Shown here piece by piece: positions 1 through 6,141 of a DNA stretch of 6,141 nucleotides. This DNA is from Bacteroidales bacterium (GTDB taxonomy: Bacteria; Bacteroidota; Bacteroidia; Bacteroidales; B39-G9): assembly GCA_023145555.1 (NCBI GenBank), contig JAGLDO010000253.1, positions 1-6,141 of the forward strand, in the 5' to 3' direction. A program made the translations under genes and the position numbers. Under the pieces are notes generated by a model, which did not search any database, was not told where the DNA came from, and saw only the letters and a program-made list of their open reading frames with translations. Numbering within the stretch: position 1 is the first letter of the stretch; every line of letters starts with the position of its first letter.

Positions 1-728
1 TGAATTTTGTTTATAGAGTTTGTTTTGTTATTGTCAAGTTTGAATTGAAAATGTTTAAATTGCTTATTATCAAAGCCTAATCTGTCAAGTCCGGTTGCTG
101 TACCAATCCAGATATATTTATTGGTTTTATCAACAAAAAGAGTCCTAACTTGCGAATTACTAACTGAGTTGTTATTGTTTTTATCCGGCGCAAAGCATGT
201 AAAAATTTCACGGGTTTTGTTAAACTTACAGATACCATTACTGGTGGCAATCCATAAAATATCTTTATTTTCTTGTTTAACATCCCAAATACGGTTACTA
301 GAAATTGAATTTGGATTATGAGGATCATTTTTATAATGTTTAAATAATTTTGTTTTTGGATTAAATTTATTTAACCCACCACTTTCTGTACCAATCCATA
401 TTATGCCTTCAGAGTCTTCAAAAACTGTTTGTGCCTTATTATGACTTATTGAATTTGAATCAGGAATATGTTTATAGTTTGTAAATTTGTTGTGTATTAA
501 ATCAAAAACACATAAGCCGCCGCCCCAAGTTCCAATGTATAGATTTCCATCTTTTGCCGTAATTAATTTTGAAATATTATTACTAGAAAGAGAGTTGTTG
601 TTTGTGCATTGTTTTAAATAAACGTTAAATGCGTAGCCGTCATATTTATTCAAGCCACGATTTTGCGTGCCAAACCACATAAAACCAAGGGAGTCTTGGC
701 AAATAGAATAAACTGTGCTTTGCGACAA
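1..728 (-). repeat. Reg_prop blade array in the downstream sensor (five blades visible)
   Basis: Five protein-level repeats of 46-48 residues run from residue 36 to the window edge. Each has a hydrophobic strand, a D/N-x-x-G/N turn, the W/Y-I/F-G/A-T core and a G-L/I-x-x-F/Y strand. Four of the linkers carry an N-S-[IVL]-S-x-[NS] motif. The array continues off the left edge, so the total blade number cannot be given. Confidence 0.85.
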
Positions 729-833
729 TCCATTCTCAACGGTAATTCTTTCAAAGTCTAAATTTTCAACTTGTGAAAAGAGAAGTTGGATTGGGATAAT
801 TGTTAAAAACAATATGGTTTTAAATTTTTTCAT
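1..833 (-). CDS. Secreted Reg_prop beta-propeller sensor protein, N-terminal part (3' end off the window)
   Basis: The reading frame is open from ATG at 833-831 to the window edge: 277 complete codons, no stop. Residues 1-20 form a signal peptide (MKKFKTILFLTIIPIQLLFS, likely cleaved before Q21), so the product should enter the periplasm. From residue 36 there are at least five Reg_prop repeats, with blade motifs WFGT (53), YIGT (99), WIGT (146), WIAT (194) and WIGT (242), spaced 46-48 residues. Blades are joined by linkers such as NNNSLSSN and NPNSISSN. In known families such repeats build paired seven-bladed propellers that sense ligands, followed by Y_Y_Y, a membrane helix and a kinase or other output; none of that is visible here. 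It may be a second hybrid kinase, a LuxR-type regulator or a cyclase. The start overlaps the upstream kinase stop by 14 bp, which suggests translational coupling. No Shine-Dalgarno sequence is seen, as usual in Bacteroidota. The Reg_prop call is firm; the output is unknown. Confidence 0.9.
   Translation of the reverse strand, partial: MKKFKTILFLTIIPIQLLFSQVENLDFERITVENGLSQSTVYSICQDSLGFMWFGTQNRGLNKYDGYAFNVYLKQCTNNNSLSSNNISKLITAKDGNLYIGTWGGGLCVFDLIHNKFTNYKHIPDSNSISHNKAQTVFEDSEGIIWIGTESGGLNKFNPKTKLFKHYKNDPHNPNSISSNRIWDVKQENKDILWIATSNGICKFNKTREIFTCFAPDKNNNNSVSNSQVRTLFVDKTNKYIWIGTATGLDRLGFDNKQFKHFQFKLDNNKTNSINKI
820..833 (-). other. 14-bp overlap between kinase stop and downstream sensor start
   Basis: The kinase ends ...LNEKI with TAA at 822-820. 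In another frame of the same bases, ATG at 833-831 opens the next gene (MKKF...). A 14-bp overlap with no ribosome-binding site of its own suggests that ribosomes finishing the kinase re-initiate on the second sensor, which would tie the two protein levels together. The signal peptide encoded directly after this ATG supports the start. Translational coupling is inferred. Confidence 0.7.
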
Positions 834-3800
834 TTAATTTGTCTTCAAAGTGTTGTTGCAAAATTTTGCAATCTTTTATAATTAAATTATAATCAAATTT
901 AATCTTTAAAAAGTTATCTTTTATTAAATCTATATTGTTTTTATTTTCCGAAAATAATTCAATTTCTTTTAATAAATTACAGCTTTGGCTGGCATCAATA
1001 TATTGAAATGATGTTTTTAATGAATGTGAATAAGTTTTTACACTTTTAAAATCCTCATTATTAACCCCATCGCTAAGTTTATTAAATATCTCCGGTAAGC
1101 CCTGAGTATAGGTTTTTATTATTTTTTTTATCTTAATAGTATCATAATTATAAAATTTAGCAATTTTGTCAATTTTTACAATATTCAAAACTGGTAATTG
1201 CTTTGGATTAAGCTTTTTGTTTGAGGAATGATTTTTGTCTTTTACAAATGAATTCTTAGTAAGTTTATCTATTTTGTTAAATAGCTCTTTTGGAATAAAA
1301 GGTTTTGTTAAGTATTCATTCATCCCTACCGTAAAGCATTTTTCTTTTTCCTCTTTCATTGTGTGTGCCGACATTCCTAATATTGGAATTTCGGATGTTG
1401 GCTTTGACAATTTGTTTCTTATATGTAATGTTGTATCATAACCATCCATTTCGGGCATTTGAATATCCATGATTATCAAGTCGTAATTATTTTTTAAAAG
1501 CATTGAAATAGCATGCTTACCATTTGTAGCTACATCTATTTTTGTTTTATTATTATACATTAAAATTGTATCAATAGCTAATGTAACATTTAGCGGATTA
1601 TCTTCTACTAATAGTAATTTTATTGTTTGAAGATTTTTAGATTTTGGAATAATATAATTTGTTTCTTGTTTTTTTATGTCTTTTCCAGAAGTAGTAATAT
1701 AGCGTAGTGTAATTTTAAAAGTTGTTCCCTTGTTTACTTCACTTTGCACATCTATGTATCCATTTTGAAGTGTCACAAGATTTTTAACTATACTTAAACC
1801 CAATCCAGTTCCTCCATATTTTCGTGTAGTTTCACTGCAGGCTTGCGTAAAACTTTTAAAAATACTTTTAAGTTTATCGGAATGAATGCCTATGCCATTA
1901 TCTGTAACTTCAAAAACAAGATCTACCTTGTTCTCTATAAAATACTTCGTTGATACCGATAATTTTACAGTACCTTTTTGAGGAGTAAATTTAATGGCGT
2001 TTAGAATTAAATTTGTTAAAATTTGCGTAAGTCGAAAAGGATCGCCCGAAACGAATTTAGGAACATCATTTTTTATGGAATATTTTAGAGAAATGCTTTT
2101 TTCTTGGGCTTTAATCATCAAACTTGTGCATAAATCACGAATAATATTATGTGTGTCAAATTCAATATTTTCTATTACAAGTTTGCCGGCTTCAATTTTT
2201 GAAATGTCTAAAATGTCATTAATAACTATTAGTAAATTATTACTTGAGATTTTAATGTTTTTTAAATATTTTTTTTGCTTTGCCAGCAAATTTGTATTTA
2301 ATAATAAATTTGTATAACCATTAATTACATTTAGTGGAGTTCGTATTTCATGCGAAGTATTGGCCAAGAAGAGTTCCTTTAATTTTGCTGATTTCTGAAT
2401 TTCAACATTAGCATCTTCTAGTCTTTCTTTTTGTTTTTGATTTACCAACAGGGTTGCTTCAAGCTCTTCCTTTTGCTCATTTATTGTGTATATTGCTGCT
2501 TGTAATTCTTCTTTTTGGTTATTTAACTCTGTTGTTCTTTCTTTTACTTTATTCGATAAATCAATGCGTAATTTGTTTAATCGATAAGTTCTTATGTACG
2601 ATAGCAAATATATTAGTAATGAAATAAATACAAATATTATAAAAAAGAAATATCCTTTTTGCCAAAAAGGAGGTTCTATTATAAACGAAAAAGATATGGG
2701 AGTGCTCCAAATGTTATTTTCATTACAGGCTTTAATTAAAAAGCTATAATTACCGGGCGGAATATTTGTATATGTAGCTTCATTTTTTGTTGTTGATGGA
2801 TGCCAAACTTTATCGTTTCCTTGAAGCAGATACTGATATTTAACTTTATTAGGATGTCGATAATTAATACCAACAAATTTGAATGTTAAGTTATTTTCCT
2901 TATAGCCAAGTGCCAGATTATTCGGCAAGTGATTCCATACATCAACGCTGTCGGAATAATCATACCAATTTGTTTTTTTATAAAAAAGGTGAATATCTGT
3001 TATATTGATTTTTGGAGGAACAAAATTAGAAAATTCTTTATGCGGATTATAAGTAGAAACACCATTTATTGTTCCAAACCAAAATGTTCCGTCTTTATCT
3101 TTTATTAATGCGTTTGCATTACATTCAATACCTTTAAAGCCATCATCTTTCCCAAAATGTTTTAAATAATTTATTTCACCTTTATCATTAATTGAAAGAC
3201 GAATTATTCCCTTTTCGCAGCCTAAAATAATATTATTTCCATCAAAAATGTCAATAGAATATAACATGTTTGTGTTTAAGGCTTTTGTTGTATAATGATT
3301 TATAAATTTTTTATGATTAAACCAAGAAAGGCTGTTGTCGGTAACTAACCAAATATTATTAAATGTATCCTGTTTAATGCCCCAAATACTGTTATCGGAT
3401 AAACCATCATTAATTGTATAATTAGTGATTTTGTTTTCATCTAAAACAGACAAGCCTTCTTCGGTGCCAAAATATATTTTTCCTGTATTATCTTCAAAAA
3501 TCTCCCAAATATAATTATCAATTAAGCCATCATTTTTTGTATAATTAACAAAATGTTCTCCGTTATATTTAGAAACACCACCACCGTAAGTTCCCAGCCA
3601 TATGTTTTTATTTTTATCTTCTAAAATAGAAACTATATGATTCATACACAATCCGTTTTTTTCGGAGAGTGTTTTTATTATGCCATTTTTATAAATAGCT
3701 ACCCCTTCTTTTGTGCAAAGCCAAATTCTGTTTTGCGAATCATTAAGTATTCTATTAATATGGTTAGAAGGCAATCCGTGTAATGTTGTGAGAAGCTTGT

Positions 3801-4845
3801 AAGTCCCTTCATTATAAACAATAACGCCATGACCATCTGTTCCAAACCATTTTTGGTTTTTGTGATCAATAGCAACCGACCAAATAAAGTTATTTGCAAT
3901 TAATTTATGAAAATCGTAATTATGAAATGAAAATCCATTAAAAAGCGAAGCTCCTGCACCATCGGTGGCAATCCAAATGTTATGTGCATTGTCAATAAAA
4001 ATGTCCTCGATAATATTGTATCCAATTCCTTGGTTATCTTTAATGTTTGTTAGTTTGTTTTCGTTCTCGAAAAACACTCCTGAAACCTCAGAACCAAACA
4101 ACATATTTCCGGCAAGATTTTGATTGATACACTGAATGCTGATGTCTTTTAGCTTTTCATATGTATTTGTTTTTTGAGTTTTTGCATCAACAATAAAAAC
4201 ACCACTAGTTGTTGCAACCCAAATGTTATTTTTGTGATCTTCGAATAACGAAAATATTACTTGATTGTCAATGTCATTTGCAAAATCAAAATTTAATTGT
4301 TTACCATCAAATATGGCAATCCCATTTTCTAGACCACCAATATAAAACTGATTATTTTTTGTTTTAATAAAACTGGGAATCTTAATTAATTTGTAATCAA
4401 AACTAATTATTTTGTTTTGTCTATATTGATAAAGACCTTTTTCACAGCCTATCCACAAGTTATTGTATTGGTCTTCGGCAAGATTCCAAACACGAAAATT
4501 ATTATCAATAGTGCTGTCTATAATTTCAATTTTATTACCTTTATAATAGGCAAGACCATTATCTGTGCCTATCCACATAGTTTTGTCTGAACTTAAAAAT
4601 AATGATAAAACTAAATTGCTGGGAAGTCCGTTGTCTTTGTTTAAGTATTTAATATTAACACCATCATAAATAGTAATTCCTCCTCCATATGTAGCAAACC
4701 ATAGGTTGCCTAATGGATCTTGGCAAATATCAAATATCTGAGATTGACTTAATCCCTGTTCCAGGGAAAATGGGCGAAAATTATAATTTTGAGAAAACCC
4801 CAATAATGGTAAAACTAGAAAAAAAACTATAATATAAGGTTTCAT
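820..4845 (-). CDS. Hybrid sensor histidine kinase: Reg_prop x14, Y_Y_Y, HisKA, HATPase_c, receiver, HPt
   Basis: This 1341-residue inner-membrane hybrid kinase should sense a periplasmic ligand and pass phosphate through an internal relay. The signal peptide is residues 1-18 (likely cut before Q19). Fourteen Reg_prop blades span about 30-610, enough for two seven-bladed propellers. A Y_Y_Y domain at about 645-722 (YTNIPPGNYSF) leads to one membrane helix (about 731-750). A charged coiled coil follows (about 760-822). HisKA has H832 in SHEIRTPLN. HATPase_c has the N box (N949), G1 DNGIGI (982-987) and G2 GGTGLGLS (1011-1018). The receiver (about 1074-1195) has E1081/D1082, phospho-acceptor D1127, S1159 and K1181. 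HPt (about 1225-1325) has H1274 in SHSLKTSF. All catalytic residues are present, so it looks active. Unlike classical HTCS regulators it has no AraC-type HTH, so it needs a separate response regulator. No susC/susD genes are visible to hint at the ligand. ATG 4845-4843 is chosen because the signal peptide follows directly. Confidence 0.95.
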   Translation of the reverse strand: MKPYIIVFFLVLPLLGFSQNYNFRPFSLEQGLSQSQIFDICQDPLGNLWFATYGGGITIYDGVNIKYLNKDNGLPSNLVLSLFLSSDKTMWIGTDNGLAYYKGNKIEIIDSTIDNNFRVWNLAEDQYNNLWIGCEKGLYQYRQNKIISFDYKLIKIPSFIKTKNNQFYIGGLENGIAIFDGKQLNFDFANDIDNQVIFSLFEDHKNNIWVATTSGVFIVDAKTQKTNTYEKLKDISIQCINQNLAGNMLFGSEVSGVFFENENKLTNIKDNQGIGYNIIEDIFIDNAHNIWIATDGAGASLFNGFSFHNYDFHKLIANNFIWSVAIDHKNQKWFGTDGHGVIVYNEGTYKLLTTLHGLPSNHINRILNDSQNRIWLCTKEGVAIYKNGIIKTLSEKNGLCMNHIVSILEDKNKNIWLGTYGGGVSKYNGEHFVNYTKNDGLIDNYIWEIFEDNTGKIYFGTEEGLSVLDENKITNYTINDGLSDNSIWGIKQDTFNNIWLVTDNSLSWFNHKKFINHYTTKALNTNMLYSIDIFDGNNIILGCEKGIIRLSINDKGEINYLKHFGKDDGFKGIECNANALIKDKDGTFWFGTINGVSTYNPHKEFSNFVPPKINITDIHLFYKKTNWYDYSDSVDVWNHLPNNLALGYKENNLTFKFVGINYRHPNKVKYQYLLQGNDKVWHPSTTKNEATYTNIPPGNYSFLIKACNENNIWSTPISFSFIIEPPFWQKGYFFFIIFVFISLLIYLLSYIRTYRLNKLRIDLSNKVKERTTELNNQKEELQAAIYTINEQKEELEATLLVNQKQKERLEDANVEIQKSAKLKELFLANTSHEIRTPLNVINGYTNLLLNTNLLAKQKKYLKNIKISSNNLLIVINDILDISKIEAGKLVIENIEFDTHNIIRDLCTSLMIKAQEKSISLKYSIKNDVPKFVSGDPFRLTQILTNLILNAIKFTPQKGTVKLSVSTKYFIENKVDLVFEVTDNGIGIHSDKLKSIFKSFTQACSETTRKYGGTGLGLSIVKNLVTLQNGYIDVQSEVNKGTTFKITLRYITTSGKDIKKQETNYIIPKSKNLQTIKLLLVEDNPLNVTLAIDTILMYNNKTKIDVATNGKHAISMLLKNNYDLIIMDIQMPEMDGYDTTLHIRNKLSKPTSEIPILGMSAHTMKEEKEKCFTVGMNEYLTKPFIPKELFNKIDKLTKNSFVKDKNHSSNKKLNPKQLPVLNIVKIDKIAKFYNYDTIKIKKIIKTYTQGLPEIFNKLSDGVNNEDFKSVKTYSHSLKTSFQYIDASQSCNLLKEIELFSENKNNIDLIKDNFLKIKFDYNLIIKDCKILQQHFEDKLNEKI
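2419..2517 (-). repeat. 14-residue coiled-coil repeat in the kinase linker
   Basis: Between the membrane helix and HisKA, the motif QKE-[ER]-L occurs at residues 777, 791 and 805, exactly 14 residues (two heptads) apart. The surrounding residues are charged and rich in Glu, Gln and Lys, with leucines in register. This is a signalling helix that should form a parallel dimer and carry the conformational change from the Y_Y_Y domain and membrane helix to HisKA. Confidence 0.7.
3016..4758 (-). repeat. Fourteen Reg_prop blades of the hybrid kinase
   Basis: I count 14 repeats, with core motifs starting at residues 49 (WFAT), 91 (WIGT), 131 (WIGC), 168 (YIGG), 209 (WVAT), 249 (LFGS), 291 (WIAT), 333 (WFGT), 375 (WLCT), 416 (WLGT), 458 (YFGT), 499 (WLVT), 540 (ILGC) and 589 (WFGT). 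Spacing is 37-42 residues, except 49 before the last. Several linkers follow the pattern D/N/H-G-L-x-x-N. Fourteen blades fit the two-propeller architecture of periplasmic HTCS sensor domains. The boundary between the propellers, after blade 7 near residue 312, is inferred from counting only. Confidence 0.85.
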
Positions 4846-4923
4846 AAAACAAAAGATTTTTCGCAGGATTTTAATTTACCAATTATTTATGGGAAAATCA
4901 AAAAAGTGAAACCTATTTCTTAA
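4846..4923 (-). other. Short intergenic gap between the PspC-type gene and the kinase
   Basis: The gap is 78 bp and AT-rich. I see no Shine-Dalgarno sequence before the kinase ATG. There is no good match to the Bacteroidota promoter (TTTG at -33 with TAnnTTTG at -7) and no strong hairpin with a T-run. Co-transcription of the two genes is therefore possible but unproven. Confidence 0.5.
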
Positions 4924-6141
4924 TTAAGGTTTTTTAACATAATGTAATTCGTCGTTTTTCATGCGCCAAAATTTGTTTCCCATTCTGTTTTTTTGGTAAT
5001 TTCTATTGTTAGAAATGTTTTCTAATAGTTCTTCTGTATTTTCCGAAATGTATATTTTTTGATCTTTTGGAATTTTTACTATAATATCAATTTCTGAAAA
5101 TCGCCACTGGTTTCCTGCCTGAATTTGAAAGTATGGATCAAATATAATAACCGAGTCTTTTATTTCCCAGTTGTATATTAATTGTTTGGCGTTATTATCT
5201 GCATTTCGTTTATTTCTTCCTCTGCTTTTTTTGGTAACAATAACCTGAATAGAATCATTATAACTTCGTTTGATATCTATTGACGGTCTGATTTGAAGTG
5301 TTCGTTGGTTATCCTTTTCTAGTATATTTAAGTAATTATTGTTATAGTTTTGAGATGATGTTTCTAAAATAAAACATGTGTATTTGCTGGAATACGTTGA
5401 TTCCCCTTGTCTGATGTTTTCTTTTATGGCATAGTTCCGAACCTCAAGTAAAGAAAAGGATATGGTTATAAAAATTCCGATTATCCATGCAAATAATGAT
5501 ATTAATAAAATTAATTTATTATTTGATTTAAAATTAAAAGTAAATTTTAATCCGGCAAATAATAATAAAAATAGCGGAGTTATTGTTATAAGAAATATTC
5601 CTAACAGCAATATTGTTGCATTGGTTGGCGAAGCAAAAAGATGTGCATATTGTGTAATAAATATTGAACCTTCAGAAAAGGAAATGGGGAAGACGGAAAA
5701 ATCAAATATTAATATTGTTCCTAGGCTTAATATAGAAATTGATCCGATTATGATAAAAATTATTCCGATAATTGCTAAAATAATTTTACCAAAAGCTTCG
5801 AGAAACACTGATGTTGCATCGGCAGATTTGTTAATCACAGTTTTAGCTTTTTTGTAACTGTCTGATTTTGCAAAACGTTTAAAATTGTTTTTAACATTAT
5901 TAACCTCTTCTTTAATGGTTTTTTCAATATTTGATACAGTAATGTTTTCTCCTTTCATTTCAAGTTTTTGTGCAGTAGTTTTAGCTTCGGGAACAATTAT
6001 CCATAATAATATATATATTAATATTGCTGCCGGAGGTGTTATAATAATTGAAATTAAAATAATCAATAATCTTGTAATCCAGATTTCCATTGAAAAATAG
6101 GCAGCCAAACCACTCGAAATTCCTGCAATTATTTTTTCGTC
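4924..6141 (-). CDS. PspC-domain membrane protein, 5'-truncated by the window edge
   Basis: The frame is open from the right edge to TAA at 4926-4924, giving 405 visible codons. The first visible residues, DEKIIAGISSGLAAYF, followed by a hydrophobic stretch and LWIIVPEAKTTAQKL, are the core of a PspC domain (visible residues 1 to about 54). After it comes the segment with SNIEKTIKEEV seen in Bacteroidota PspC proteins. Further membrane segments lie at about 117-147, 171-199 and 208-231. The C-terminal part (about 240-405) is hydrophilic, with DPYF, a strand-rich WRFSEIDIIVKIPK stretch and a final NKFWRM motif, matching the tail I know from this family. PspC-type proteins are linked to membrane stress; the role of this version is not well defined. 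The true start is upstream of the window: the TTG at 6108 lies inside the conserved domain and is not the start. It precedes the sensor kinase by 78 bp on the same strand. The family call is confident; the function is not. Confidence 0.9.
   Translation of the reverse strand, partial: DEKIIAGISSGLAAYFSMEIWITRLLIILISIIITPPAAILIYILLWIIVPEAKTTAQKLEMKGENITVSNIEKTIKEEVNNVKNNFKRFAKSDSYKKAKTVINKSADATSVFLEAFGKIILAIIGIIFIIIGSISILSLGTILIFDFSVFPISFSEGSIFITQYAHLFASPTNATILLLGIFLITITPLFLLLFAGLKFTFNFKSNNKLILLISLFAWIIGIFITISFSLLEVRNYAIKENIRQGESTYSSKYTCFILETSSQNYNNNYLNILEKDNQRTLQIRPSIDIKRSYNDSIQVIVTKKSRGRNKRNADNNAKQLIYNWEIKDSVIIFDPYFQIQAGNQWRFSEIDIIVKIPKDQKIYISENTEELLENISNNRNYQKNRMGNKFWRMKNDELHYVKKP

Noticed and set aside
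77..328. An 83-residue minus-strand open frame
   Set aside because: It lies in another frame inside the partial Reg_prop gene, which has clear repeats and a signal peptide; this frame shows no family features.
1994..2317. A 107-residue plus-strand open frame
   Set aside because: It is antisense to the HisKA/HATPase_c region of the kinase; the frame is explained by AT-rich composition and constraint on the real gene.
3699..3899. A 66-residue minus-strand open frame
   Set aside because: It is an out-of-frame reading within blades 8-9 of the kinase.
1..4845. Polysaccharide utilisation locus
   Set aside because: The sensor type suggests one, but no susC, susD or glycoside hydrolase gene is present in the window.
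4846..4923. Promoter for the kinase: TTG-like and CTTTTG-like elements in the gap
   Set aside because: The candidate -7 box does not fit TAnnTTTG, and the spacing would put the transcript start at the ATG itself.
4901..4923. Small hairpin (GAAA-TAGG-TTTC on the minus strand) followed by a T-run after the PspC-type stop
   Set aside because: The stem is only four mostly A/T pairs, too weak to call a terminator in such AT-rich DNA.
5462..5857. A 131-residue plus-strand open frame
   Set aside because: It is antisense to membrane segments of the PspC-type protein, and its Ile/Asn-rich product looks like reverse-complemented hydrophobic codons.

Overview
The window is strongly AT-rich and every supported gene lies on the minus strand, so it reads from right to left. 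Three features point to a Bacteroidota genome, probably an uncultured or environmental lineage. These are the Reg_prop/Y_Y_Y periplasmic sensors, the PspC-type protein with a Bacteroidota-style juxtamembrane segment and C-terminal tail, and the lack of Shine-Dalgarno sequences before the starts. I cannot name the species.

Layout in the direction of transcription: (1) 6141-4924 is a PspC-domain multi-pass membrane protein whose 5' end lies beyond the right edge of the window. (2) A 78-bp gap at 4923-4846 has no convincing promoter or terminator. (3) 4845-820 is one very large (1341 aa) hybrid histidine kinase. Its order is signal peptide, 14 Reg_prop blades (two seven-bladed propellers), Y_Y_Y domain, one membrane helix, coiled coil, HisKA, HATPase_c, receiver and HPt. 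(4) 833-1 is the first 277 codons of a second secreted Reg_prop propeller protein. Its start overlaps the kinase stop by 14 bp and it runs off the left edge.

The kinase resembles the Bacteroidota hybrid two-component systems (HTCS) that sense glycans in the periplasm, but it lacks the usual C-terminal AraC-type DNA-binding domain. It ends in an HPt domain, so it should run a His-Asp-His relay to a separate, unseen response regulator. The overlapping second sensor is probably translationally coupled and may be a partner or a second branch of the same pathway; its output domain is outside the window. The PspC-type gene upstream could be co-transcribed, which would suggest a cell-envelope link, but only spacing and strand support that.

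No RNA genes, mobile elements, CRISPR arrays or attachment sites were seen. No stretch over 300 bases lacks a gene. I found no wholly new system. The most notable points are the HTCS-like sensor with a phosphorelay output and the overlapping tandem of two propeller sensors with different blade-linker types.
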